A stretch of DNA of 64,000 bases. Source: Furcasterigmium furcatum. Lineage: Eukaryota > Ascomycota > Sordariomycetes > Glomerellales > Plectosphaerellaceae. Numbering within the stretch: the stretch's first letter is position 1; each line of letters starts with the position of its first letter. The position numbers and the translations under genes were made by a program. The notes below the pieces were generated by a model. It was not told the origin of the DNA, ran no database searches, and saw only the letters and a program-made list of their open reading frames with translations. Positions 33,683 to 43,214 of the stretch are shown piece after piece. Location: NCBI GenBank assembly GCA_001599815.1, contig BCIA01000002.1, positions 1,681,831 through 1,745,830 on the forward strand, in the 5' to 3' direction.

Positions 33683-33689
33683 TTTTATA
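33683..33689 (-). promoter_or_regulatory. TATA box of the bZIP-like gene
   Basis: TATAAAA on the minus strand, about 91-97 bp upstream of the ATG at 33592. It argues against the alternative ATG at 33664, which would fall before the expected transcription start. Confidence 0.55.
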
Positions 33690-33940
33690 CTACTGCAGGT
33701 TGGCGACGCGGGCGCTGACACGGGCGGCCTGATGAATTCCCGGGGCTGGATCACATGCCAGCTACCCTGGCCTGAGCATCATGGGGACAAGGTTGTGCTC
33801 TGGATCTGGTAAGGATGCACCCAATATTGGAAACAGACGAGAGTGACAGGTGAGGATTAAGATCCGATGTCCCCGTTGGGGAACCCCAAGTGTCAGTCGC
33901 GAGAAATGCCGGCCGGTGACATCCCGCTTATGCAAGGTAA

Positions 33941-33990
33941 CCTTCGGATCACTTCGGATCACTTCGCATCAGTTGACACCACTTCGCATT
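33941..33990. repeat. Short 10-bp tandem repeat
   Basis: Units of the type acttcggatc / acttcgcatc repeat three times in tandem, followed by an interrupted unit and acttcgcatt. It lies in the intergenic region between the bZIP-like gene and the FAD oxidase. Function unknown. Confidence 0.6.
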
Positions 33991-34712
33991 GAGACGTGAT
34001 AGGCCAGCGAAGTCCGGGGTTGAAAGGGGCCCATGCGAAGCCACCCGCAATGGGAATCCAGCCCTGCGGACGGTTGTTTCCAGCATTTTTATGTTGAGGA
34101 CATGTTTCAGCCCCAGAACTTCACGTGCCTCATATCTACACCTGAGCTCAACGGATGTGGACAAGCGACCAGTTCCATGAAAGCCCGAGTCTGACGGACA
34201 GCACCAGTCGCAGGGTCGCCAGCGTGCCGCGTAAGCCGCCGCTGGCCCTGATGATGCCAGCTTTTGTGACGTGTAGTTTCCCCGCCAAATCACAAGTCCC
34301 CAGTACACAAATTTCCATGTGAGATTTGCAGGTCGGTCTGATATGGTGATCTGTTCATGTGGATGCAACCAACACGACATCGTGACGCTTCTGCAAGGCA
34401 CAAGCCAATATCTGGGGTGCGTATCAGATCCCCCGTCCTTTCGACCGGCGGGTGGTGTGCTGTTTACTGATCAGGGCGGAAGTAAGTCGTTTTTCTTCGT
34501 AGAAGGCCACTCGACCAACCAGGAGGATAATTAAAATATCCAGGGGTGAATTCTGGACTTTTCTATGCGGGAAGAATTGTCGACGTCGACAATGGGAGCC
34601 AGCATGTGCGTACGTTACCTAGAATCAATCTTTAAAGGCAATCAGCATGTTTTCCTCGACACGTGAGCTCGAGCAGTTGGAGGAGCCCTCTCTTTCTCAT
34701 CTTCATTCAAGG

Positions 34713-34718
34713 TATAAG
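34713..34718 (+). promoter_or_regulatory. TATA box of the FAD oxidase gene
   Basis: TATAAG about 110 bp upstream of the ATG at 34827. Confidence 0.5.
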
Positions 34719-34826
34719 ACGCGGGAATAGAAGAGCCCGGAATGAATGGATGGTTTGCTCATATCATTGAGGCTTCCAAAGTCTCGCCTCCACCCCAACC
34801 CCAGACACCAATACCAGACCGCTACG

Positions 34827-36646
34827 ATGAGCTCCAGTAGACTCTTTGGGCAGTTCAGCCTTCTTATTGTCCTCTTTCTGCACCTTTCCAACGCTTCTGC
34901 CACGCTCTCCGCTCTTTCAGCATGCAGAGCAATCTCGAATGTGGTCCCCGGCCGGGTTGCCTGGCCACTCTCGTTCCACTACCATTCCGAAATGAAAAGC
35001 TACTGGTCTTCAGCTCTTCACGAGGTGAAACCTGCCTGTGTTGTGCGGCCCAGGTCTGCTGTCGAAGTATCTGCCGCAATCAAGATACTCAACAAGTACC
35101 CCGACGTCGTGTTCGCTGCGAAGAGCGGCGGACACGACCCGAACCCGGGCCATGCGACTGCTCGCAACGGGGTGCTCATTACCATGAAAGACATCAGTGG
35201 CACGACCTATGATCAAGCCAAGAAACTCGCGTACGTGAGACCGGGCGGCGAGTGGAATGATGTGATTTCAACTCTGCAGCCCTACAACGTTACAGTTGTG
35301 GGCGGCCGGCTCGGTACGTTACCATTATCTCAGTTCATCTTGGGCCTCGGCGCTAAAATCTGTAGGCATTGTCGGTATTGGAGGATATCTGACTCAAGGG
35401 GGGATCTCATTCTTGAGCTCTCAATATGGATTGGCCGCCGACGTGAGTACACCTTCAGCTCGGGAAAGACGTGGGCTAACTGCGGACCAAGTCGATCACT
35501 GAATGGGAGACGGTGCTGCCAAACGGTACAATCGCCAACATCAAGGCCAAAGAGCGCCCAGATCTGGCCGTGGCCATGCGTGGTAGTGGCAGCCAGTTCG
35601 GTAAGTCAGATCCGAACGCCTCCTTGCTCCTAACCGCAGTGGGTTCTTAACTAAGTTTTCACGTTTAAGGGATCATCACCAAGTTCACAATACAAGCTCA
35701 CCCTATCGGTCTGAACGGTCAGGTCTGGGGAGGCATGAGAATCTATGATGCGAATACAGCCAACGCGAACCAAATCTATACCGCGCTACACAACTACGTT
35801 CCTGGGAAGGCCGATGCAGGAAAGTCTGCCATCATCCTGAGCAACGTTGATGCTGTTGGAGGCATAACCACCATCATCATGTTCTTCTTCTACGACGGCC
35901 CCAACCCTCCCTCGACAGGACCCCTCGCAAACTTTCTCAAGATACCATCACTCATTGACATGACTTCAACTCAAACATATGCAGAACTTGTGAGTGGCAG
36001 GACAGCTGCCCTATATACTTGAATCTAACGTGTGTGCCTCAAAGCTCAAGAGCAATGGGATGGGCGCATCTCTTGTCCAAGCAAGAACCTCGTTTCGAGT
36101 GAGTCCAGCCAAGCCAGAGCACGCATTTCGTTCATTAACAAAGCTCCACGCTAGACTTTCACTATTCCCTACATCAGAGACCGCCCGGACATCTACCAAG
36201 AGATAGCAGCCAAATGGAAGGCCATCACCTCACCCCTTCTAGGGCAGATCGTGCAAATAACCTCCCAATGCACTGTCAACTTCCAGCCCTTCCCCGCGGC
36301 CATCGGTGAGCAGAGCCAGAAGCGTGGTGGCAACGCCATGGGTATCTCCGGGAAGGACGGAGACCGCCTGCTCCTCGAGCTCCAGTGTGGCTGGTCCCAG
36401 CGCAAGGACGACGCCACGATCTACGCGATGTCGAGACTCATGACCGATTGGCTGGAAGCCAAATTATCTGAATGGTTGCAAGGCGAGCAGAAGAACCACA
36501 TCTACCTTCCCTTGCTGATGAACGATGCCATGTACGATCAGAACGTTACTGGAATGTACAGGGACTACGCAAAGTTCAGGGCTCTGCAGCGGGAAATGGA
36601 CCCAAATGGTGTCTTCAGCTCTCGGATGGGCGGGTACAAGTTCTGA
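34827..36646 (+). CDS. Secreted BBE-like FAD-linked oxidase
   Basis: Six exons (34827..35313, 35366..35442, 35492..35600, 35670..35989, 36045..36098, 36155..36646) give 512 aa, all phase-consistent. A signal peptide covers about 1-25. The PCMH-type FAD domain begins at CVVRPRSAVEVSAAI and contains KSGGHDPNPGHA, whose His is the usual covalent FAD site. GIVGIGGYLTQGGISFLSS and RGSGSQFGIITKFTIQAHP follow. The C-terminal BBE motif reads YRDYAKFRALQREMDPNGVF. The second covalent (Cys) site of berberine-bridge enzymes appears absent, so FAD attachment is probably through His only. Such enzymes oxidise sugars or small metabolites extracellularly with H2O2 as by-product; the substrate is unknown. 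Confidence 0.9.
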
Positions 36647-36863
36647 GATGTAGACCTCATACTTGGCGCGAGATTACATTCAGACCTCTGTTCCACTGGC
36701 CTTCACAAGACCCCATCGTGAGCTGCCATGCAGGTGGCAAAATGACGGCATCGTCCCCTTGATATTGCTTAGAGTACAGCCTAGCAACGAGATGTTAAAA
36801 AAACACGCCATTCGAAGGCTGAGAGACAGGAAGAGCATACTCCTATGGCCGTCAATGCCGACA

Positions 36864-38906
36864 CTAGTTCTGTCTCACATAGCGGAGTATTTCCAACGAG
36901 CTCTTCGTCATTGGCGACGTGTGCGAGACCGACTCGAACATCTGTTCAACACCGTTCAGAAGGCTCTCAACATCTCCAATGTTCCGCATGATCGGTTCCA
37001 GCATTGGGACTGATGTGACTTGGAACAAAACCAGGTACGCGGCAAAAAGAACCTGGCCGTTGCTCCAGCCATACGAGGCAAACCAGGGCAATCGTTCAGG
37101 GTGCGGGCGGTCGTTGCCAGATGACGGGGAGAGAAATTGGATGAACAGAGCCGCGCTCTCAATGCAGGCACGGCATGATTCCAGTACCCAAGGCTCTCGG
37201 TCGAGATTCGAAGCCCGGGTCTCTGGCGGCCGGACCGAGTACTCCATCTCCTTGTGTAGGAAGAAGTATAGCGTGGGACGGTGGAGCAGGAAGACGCACG
37301 AGTGATATCTCAAAGCAAGTTCTCGCTGGGAGCATGTGTCAGTATCAAGGCGCTGGCCGACAGACAGGCGCTTTACGGGGTCTTACCACGCGCACAGACA
37401 TATCAGGAGCATGTATACTGAAGACAGTGGCGTCACGGACGAAGCGTCGATCCAATGGCTGGCCTTCGTACCAATGGTTCAGCTCGGCAGATAAGATTCG
37501 AACCAGGTCAGCGAGCTCGTCTGGCTGGGCGTATGCCTTGTCAGGTCCGTATAATAAATGGAGAGTCTTGTTGAGATGGCTCCTCAGCCAGATGTGGCTT
37601 TCGAGAAAAGCTTCGCCTTCTGAACGGCTCTCAGTCTCCGTAACGGAAGCGCCGAATGATGATGAGTATTGGTTGGTGAGCTTCATGTTGATGATTTCTG
37701 TGATCCGATGACATGGGAACCCGTCGATTTCAGTGAGAAGATCGCTTGGTTCGTCAGTATGAGTAGAAGAAAAGGCTCTCATATTGTAACGTGCCTTTCG
37801 AGAAGGAAATGTAAGCGCGCAAGGTCGGAAGCGGCCCTGCCGGGGTACTTTAGCACCTGTATTCAGTCGGAATGGGATGCTTCTTACTCGTTGTTGGGAT
37901 TTTTGAGGCCGAGATTTCGGATGGCTGGCTCAAGAGACTGAAGCCATCCCAATGCATGGAACGGCCGTGTCCAGCAATGCGTTAAGAAAGCGGCCCCGAG
38001 AATTTGTAGAGTCAAGTTTTCTTCCTCGATAGTCGATGTGAGAGCCCAGCATTTGTGCAGGAACGTAGAGAAGGCGGCGTCAGATACCGTGAGAGGCCAA
38101 TGATGCCCAGCTCCTCGCCTTGGTCCTGCGCGACTCTTGTTGCTATCGATGTGACCAATAATACCGAGAGGGGAAGAGACTGCATGTCGATGGGGTCTGT
38201 TTCGGTCATCGAGTCCAACCCATCACTGATGTGAGCAAGTATCGAAACTCGGCTCAAGCAGGGACATGACGCGAAGCACTCGGCCATGGGCAGAGGAAGG
38301 CTGTCCAACTTCGAGGAGTAAAAGGATTGGATGACTCGTGAGATTTGCCAGGCATCCAGGCCCGTTCTGTTCGAATATTCAGTGACATCGGAAAGCGCAG
38401 CCGTATGTGCGTCTTCTGCTTCTTTCAGGAACGTCGCTGCGGAGACTCCGGATAGGTTGAATTTGAGGCGAATCCTCGGCCAGCAGATGAGCATCTTGTG
38501 CGCCGATGCAGTATGCAGATCGGGCGGCCCGGTTAGAACGTCGGCAGAAAAGTGACTCTCCACGCTTCCTGCTCCGAACTGTTCGCATCTCGGCGCTGGC
38601 TCCGATCTGCGAGTTGCGCTAGACTGAGTCTTGGATGCATCTTCAAGCATTTGAAGGCGCGTCTCGGCTTCGCTTAAGCGAGTGAGGACCGACGAATCCC
38701 TATGTAAAGACGTGAGCTTCTAAGGGTGAGACGTGGAATAACATGACTGACGTCTCTAGGCTCGTAGGCGTGTGCCGATAGACACACTCCCGGCCATGCG
38801 CCTTGCAGTGGGTGCAGCTCGGGCGTTTTCCATCGCATCTGGATTTTCGTTTCCGGCAAGTGTCGCAGGCGAGATTCGTCTTTGGTGTCGGCCTTGAGCT
38901 GCTCAT
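36864..38906 (-). CDS. Zn2Cys6 transcription factor, apparent internal frameshift
   Basis: Exons: 38906..38752, 38699..37888 (frame break inside), 37744..37387 and 37325..36864. The zinc cluster CDTCRKRKSRCDGKRPSCTHCKAHGREC opens the protein. After a 52-nt intron, VLTRLSEAETRLQMLED forms a short coiled coil. The middle region runs HKMLICWPRIRLKFNL to SVLLVTSIATRVAQDQGEELG and GLSRYL. Near 38080 the protein-like frame jumps by one to DAAFSTFLHKCWALTSTIEE and then LGAAFLTHCWTRPFHALGWLQ. No GT-AG pair of sensible length and matching phase bridges the jump. The downstream introns (143 and 61 nt) are normal and the last exon reads LALRYHSCVFLLHRPTLYFF, typical of fungal-TF middle homology regions. 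It is either a recent pseudogene or a sequence error. It adjoins sugar module A and is a candidate regulator of it. Confidence 0.7.
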
Positions 38907-39287
38907 CTCGAAAGCATGCTGGCTTTGAATCTGGAGAGGTTGTCCGGAGTCAAGCCGGGAGTGGTAGTCGCAGCGGAAATTATGCGGAGAGGGAAAGACC
39001 CCGATACCAAATGACGGAAAGGTCCATATTCATATCATGTATTAGTAGCAGCGTCAGATATTCAATAAAGCTAAGACAGAGACGACTAACCATTGCTGGA
39101 CTAGACACCTCAAGAAGTTCCCCGAGGGTCACGAAGAGCCCCATTTCACCGTGTATTCGAGTTCAAATATATTTTTAGGTATACTGCATGAATTTTTCTA
39201 TCACGTAGTGGCCTCGCTGTAAACCTATAAACGTATTTTGGCTTTTGCTCACGTAGAGCAAACCTTTCAGCTGCCCGCAATGATCTT
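38907..39287. other. Intergenic region
   Basis: 381 bp, fairly AT-rich, holding the promoter of the Zn2Cys6 gene and the 3' end of the MFS transporter. No element stands out. Confidence 0.45.
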
Positions 39288-40847
39288 TCAGTTGTCAGCC
39301 CGCTTGGCGTCCACATGTTCTATGTCCGCAGCCCCTTTCTCTGACGTGAGAACATTGGCATTGTCACCTTCCGAGGCGTTGATGCCCGGGAAATGATGAT
39401 CCGCCCACTTCCGCACCGGAATCTTATCCTGGAAGAACCGTTCCAGCTCCAAGTTGCTCCGACCCTTGGTCTCACCGACACAGAACCAGATGTAGGAAAG
39501 CGTAATGAGGGTAGTGCCGGAGTAAACAAACCCAAGCATCGGGCCCAAGTCGGCGTCGTAGTACAGATACGGAGATGTAAACGCGATGACCCAGACGGTC
39601 AGGAAGAACGAGACAATCGAACACGACATAATCTTGTTCCTGTTGCGACCTACGGCCATCTCCGACGCAATGGTGAAGGCCAGCGGGCCCAGGGAGAAGT
39701 TGAAGCAGACAATGACGATGTACGAGAAGACCACAATGGCTGCGCTGATGCCAGTGGGGAAAGGGGCCCGGGTCGTGCCGAGGCCGCCGACGACGACGAG
39801 GGCGCAGAACAGCCCGGTGCTGCACACGAGGAGGTTCTTGCGACGCGGGATCTTGTTACCCAGCAGGACGGACAAGGCGACGGCGATGACCTGAAGGACG
39901 TTGGTGATGAGGGAGATGGTGAAGGCCTCCTCGATACCGATGGACTGGGCGAAGACAACGCCGTACGAATAGAAAAACTGGATGCCGTTGATCTGCTGCG
40001 CAATCATTGCCCCGCAGGAGAAGATGAGCTTGCGGCGCTCGATGGGATCCTTGATCAGCGAGACCCAGCTGGACTCCAGAGCATCCGCGGCGTCGCGTTT
40101 CACCGCCTCGTCCAGGGCTTTCAAGTCGTGAGCAGAATTGTAGTCCGGGTTGCTGGCGTTGATCTTCCTCAAAGCTGCTTCAGCTTCAACCATACGACCC
40201 TTGGTGGCGTACCATGTAGGGCTCTCGGGAGTGAAAGGCAGACCCATGATCATGAATCCAGGAAGAAGGATGAGCAGCCCCATGGGGATCATGTAGGAGT
40301 TCTTGTTGGGAATCGGCTCTGTCCCTTGCGTGATACCGGACCCGACCAGCTGGGAGCATGATTGCATGAACTGGAACATCATGAGGGCCGGACCTCGAAT
40401 AGCCAGGGGCGCCACCTCGCCGATGTAGAGCAGGCAGGTCACCGTGAACTGCCCAACACCGAGTCCAATGAGGATGCGGCCGAGAATGATGAGGCCTTCG
40501 ATGCCGGAGGCGACCAGCTGAACAATGGCACCGGCGATGATACAGACCGAGGCGCAGTAGAAGACCGCTTTGCGGCCCCAGATATCGTTGATCGGAGCGG
40601 CGATCAGCGCGCCGACGAGCTCGCCAACGTAAATGATGGATGCCGTGAGGGAGATGAAGGATGTCGTCAAGGCCGCGCGGCCATCTTTGTCGGTTGCGGT
40701 TCCATAGTCGTCGATGTAAGGACGCATGCCCAGAAGTCCGGTGTAGTAGATCTGGTCGTAGCCGTAGCAGAGTGCTCCAAAGGTGGACAATCCGCAGTAC
40801 AGCAACGCCCGTCTATTGTTCTTCCAGTCCAAGTTGAAAAGACCCAT
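39288..40847 (-). CDS. MFS sugar transporter (module A)
   Basis: Single exon, 519 aa, about 12 membrane helices. Sugar-porter signatures are present: INDIWGRKAVFYCASV in loop 2-3, PFTPESPTWYATKGR before the central loop, QQINGIQFFYSYGVVFAQ in helix 7 and the C-terminal VGETKGRSNLELERFF. It is expected at the plasma membrane as a proton symporter or facilitator for a mono- or disaccharide. I chose the ATG at 40847 (MGLFNLDWKNNRRALLY), a typical start, over the in-frame one at 40958. Its promoter, shared divergently with the transaldolase, contains two copies of the 15-bp CGG-N8-CCG element. The gene lies next to a transaldolase and an AnmK-like kinase, which suggests uptake of the kinase substrate. 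Confidence 0.93.
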   Translation of the reverse strand: MGLFNLDWKNNRRALLYCGLSTFGALCYGYDQIYYTGLLGMRPYIDDYGTATDKDGRAALTTSFISLTASIIYVGELVGALIAAPINDIWGRKAVFYCASVCIIAGAIVQLVASGIEGLIILGRILIGLGVGQFTVTCLLYIGEVAPLAIRGPALMMFQFMQSCSQLVGSGITQGTEPIPNKNSYMIPMGLLILLPGFMIMGLPFTPESPTWYATKGRMVEAEAALRKINASNPDYNSAHDLKALDEAVKRDAADALESSWVSLIKDPIERRKLIFSCGAMIAQQINGIQFFYSYGVVFAQSIGIEEAFTISLITNVLQVIAVALSVLLGNKIPRRKNLLVCSTGLFCALVVVGGLGTTRAPFPTGISAAIVVFSYIVIVCFNFSLGPLAFTIASEMAVGRNRNKIMSCSIVSFFLTVWVIAFTSPYLYYDADLGPMLGFVYSGTTLITLSYIWFCVGETKGRSNLELERFFQDKIPVRKWADHHFPGINASEGDNANVLTSEKGAADIEHVDAKRADN

Positions 40848-41191
40848 GGTGGAATGCCTGTGTCGGCGAAAAGGAGGAGGTTTAAAGGTCGAAGGACAGG
40901 TGGTAGATGCAGAGTGATCTCGAGAGCTGCAACCCAGACCAACAGAGAGGAGCTCCAAAGGCTATATAAATACTTGAGAAGTACGAATAGCTGCCTTTCC
41001 CAACTGTTAGGGTACCCCGTGCCATGAATTTAGACGGAGTTCGAGTATGGCACTTGGGTTCCTTTGATGAGGGAAGCCCGGGGACGGGAAATGGTGACAA
41101 GGAATTCAGCTCACGCGTTGTCTGGGGCCGCATCTGGGGATCTGGGGTGCAGCCATGTCGCATTGGCTCTGAACTTGAAGTGGAGGACCCA

Positions 41192-41206
41192 TCGGGGGAT
41201 GCTCCG
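41192..41206 (-). promoter_or_regulatory. CGG-N8-CCG element, copy 1
   Basis: Minus-strand CGGAGCATCCCCCGA, identical to three other copies at 41321, 42932 and 43000. Inverted CGG triplets with fixed spacing are the classic target of Zn2Cys6 dimers. It is 310 bp from the transaldolase ATG and 345 bp from the transporter ATG. Confidence 0.75.
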
Positions 41207-41320
41207 GGAGTCCACATATGGTGTCAGGTTCTCAAGTCATGTCATGGCCGCCCACCATAAGCAGCCTAGCTCATGAATGGTGTGGGGGATCAAGAGTCGA
41301 GGCCAGTCGGAGTGTCCCGA

Positions 41321-41335
41321 CGGAGCATCCCCCGA
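41321..41335 (+). promoter_or_regulatory. CGG-N8-CCG element, copy 2
   Basis: CGGAGCATCCCCCGA on the plus strand, 181 bp upstream of the transaldolase ATG and followed by TGG as in copies 1 and 3. Confidence 0.75.
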
Positions 41336-41515
41336 TGGCCTTCTCGGAAGTGGGTGGATGTTTTGTTAGTTTGTGATGGACCCGAACAATGCCTTGTAGT
41401 TGGACAAAAGGGGATTCACCGGATAGGTTCATAAGTAGCTACCCTACGTGGTTCCTGCTTCTTTGACTGCTACATCGAGCGCGCTACAGTTCAGCCAGGA
41501 ACTACACCTGTTATC

Positions 41516-42611
41516 ATGACTTTCGCCTCCGGAACATTGGATCAGCTTCGCGCGTGCGGTACAGTCGTGATTGCTGATACTGCAGACTTTGAAAGTCAGT
41601 CCCTCCCCTTGACTGGCGATTACCGTTCTCGACGATGATTGACGCATGCACTCAGGGATCGAACAGTTTCACGCTTCCGAGGGAACGACGAATCCGAGCC
41701 TGCTGTACGCTGCGGCCCGAAACCCCGCATACTCCGACTTGGTCTCCAAATCGACTGCCTATGCCAATGCGATCCCCGAACCCCTGAGCGTAAACGAGCG
41801 TCTGATGGCGGCTGTGGACTACTTGGCTGTGCAATTTGGCAGTCAAATATTCAGACTCACCGGCAAGGTCAGCACAGAGGTCGATGTATCGCTATCCTTC
41901 GACACCCATGCCACTGTGGCCTCAGCTCTGAGGATAGTTGAGTTGTACCAGCAACAGGGCGTGGCGAAGGAGAATGTCCGAATCAAGATCAGCGCGACAT
42001 GGGAGGGCATACAGGCCGCAAGAATCCTCCAACGGGACCACGGCATCAGCTGCCTCGCCACAGTCGTCTTCGGCCTGACACAGGCGATCGCGGCCGCTGA
42101 AGCTGGCGTGGACGCTGTTGCTCCCTACATCGGGCGCATCGCGGACTGGGGAAAGCTCCACGGATACGATGTTGATCTCGGCGTGGAAACTGTCACGAAG
42201 ATTCAGCACTATCTTCGGCAACATGGCTTCCGTACCAAAGTTATGGCGGCTAGTTTCCGCAGCACGAGGCAGGTTAGAGACCTCGCCGGTGTTGATCTTC
42301 TGACTGCCTCTCCTGCGATTCTCGAAGCCTTAGAGAAGGAAACAGAGCCAGTCAAGCTCGTTCTAAGTGCAAAAGCAGGTGAGTCTTGCCCTCCCAGCGA
42401 AGCTAGTCCCCAGGGAATCCCTTAGCTAATTTGATGATTGCTAGGCCAACGTGAACTCCTGGAAAGGGTTTCCTATGAAGGACGTGAATCTGCCTTCAGA
42501 TGGGACTTCAACGACGACCCTTGCGCGGTGGAAAAGTCGGCCGAGGCCATGCGGAAGTTCGGGGAAGATACAGCAAAGCTGAAGGCTCTGCTGCGACCAT
42601 TTCTGCAGTGA
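41516..42611 (+). CDS. Transaldolase (module A)
   Basis: Exons 41516..41594, 41656..42378 and 42445..42611 give 322 aa; the 61- and 66-nt introns are phase-consistent. The first junction yields DTADFERIEQF, close to the DTGDFxxI of classical transaldolases, then the TTNPSLLYAA signature. The active-site segment is VRIKISATWEGIQAA, in which the Lys after RI forms the Schiff base. AVAPYIGRIADW and FRTKVMAASFRST also match. The length fits the TalB/Tal1 class (about 320 aa). It transfers a dihydroxyacetone unit between sugar phosphates in the pentose phosphate pathway and is cytosolic. As it sits in a sugar island with shared promoter elements, it is probably an inducible paralogue rather than the housekeeping copy. 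Confidence 0.93.
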
Positions 42612-42931
42612 GACTTGGAGAGAGACTGGGCCACAGAATGAAACTTATGCAAATAATTTCGTACTTGATAATCAGACCGCATACGCATGACCGCTTCCAT
42701 TTTGTTTTTGTCTGCTGTATTGCTACGGTGCACGAGGCGCCTCCGGACAATACCAGGACTCGAGAGTATTGGGACCTCAACGAACAAAACGACAAGTTGT
42801 GGCATGACCCTCAGACGTTCAGTCGACTTCTTGCCATCCAACCTTGAATCCATCATTACCCAGACATGCCTGCAGTGGGACCAAGCTGCCGGGTTCCGTA
42901 GCAGTGCATAAGCCCATGGGGCTAGAGCTGT

Positions 42932-42946
42932 CGGAGCATCCCCCGA
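42932..42946 (+). promoter_or_regulatory. CGG-N8-CCG element, copy 3
   Basis: Identical 15-mer CGGAGCATCCCCCGA, 269 bp upstream of the kinase ATG. Confidence 0.75.
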
Positions 42947-42999
42947 TGGAACGGGGATCACGACTCATGATTGCGCGATGTTGGCTTGTGCGAGTCGCG

Positions 43000-43014
43000 T
43001 CGGGGGATGCTCCG
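43000..43014 (-). promoter_or_regulatory. CGG-N8-CCG element, copy 4
   Basis: The same 15-mer in the opposite orientation, 53 bp after copy 3 and 200 bp upstream of the kinase ATG. Copies 3 and 4 form an inverted pair. Confidence 0.75.
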
Positions 43015-43105
43015 ACCGTGCGGATCCGGACATGTCACGAGCCAGCTGGGGGCTCAAGGGAGGCCACATGGATGCCCAGTCCACGGCTTGTCTTGGACGT
43101 CCGGG

Positions 43106-43113
43106 TATATATT
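43106..43113 (+). promoter_or_regulatory. TATA box of the AnmK-like kinase gene
   Basis: TATATATT about 102-109 bp upstream of the ATG at 43215 and downstream of the paired CGG elements, as expected for a core promoter. Confidence 0.55.
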
Positions 43114-43214
43114 GATTCTTTACCATGTCAGCAGTCTCATGACCTCCCTGGGGACTTCATCGCCACGACAAATTCCAAACACCCCTGTTTCTTGGTCACT
43201 CCTTCTCATGCACC

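Larger units (their letters stand above)
33593..34826. other. Divergent intergenic region, bZIP-like gene / FAD oxidase
   Basis: 1.23 kb holding both promoters, with TATA boxes for each gene and a 10-bp tandem repeat (33941-33990). No gene was found inside. Confidence 0.55.
40848..41515. promoter_or_regulatory. Divergent promoter, MFS transporter / transaldolase
   Basis: 668 bp. It has two CGG-N8-CCG elements (41192-41206 and 41321-41335) and a TATA-like tatataaata near 40965, about 120 bp from the transporter ATG. Confidence 0.6.
42612..43214. promoter_or_regulatory. Intergenic region and promoter of the AnmK-like kinase
   Basis: 603 bp holding the transaldolase 3' end and then the kinase promoter, with two facing CGG-N8-CCG elements and a TATATATT box. 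Confidence 0.6.
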
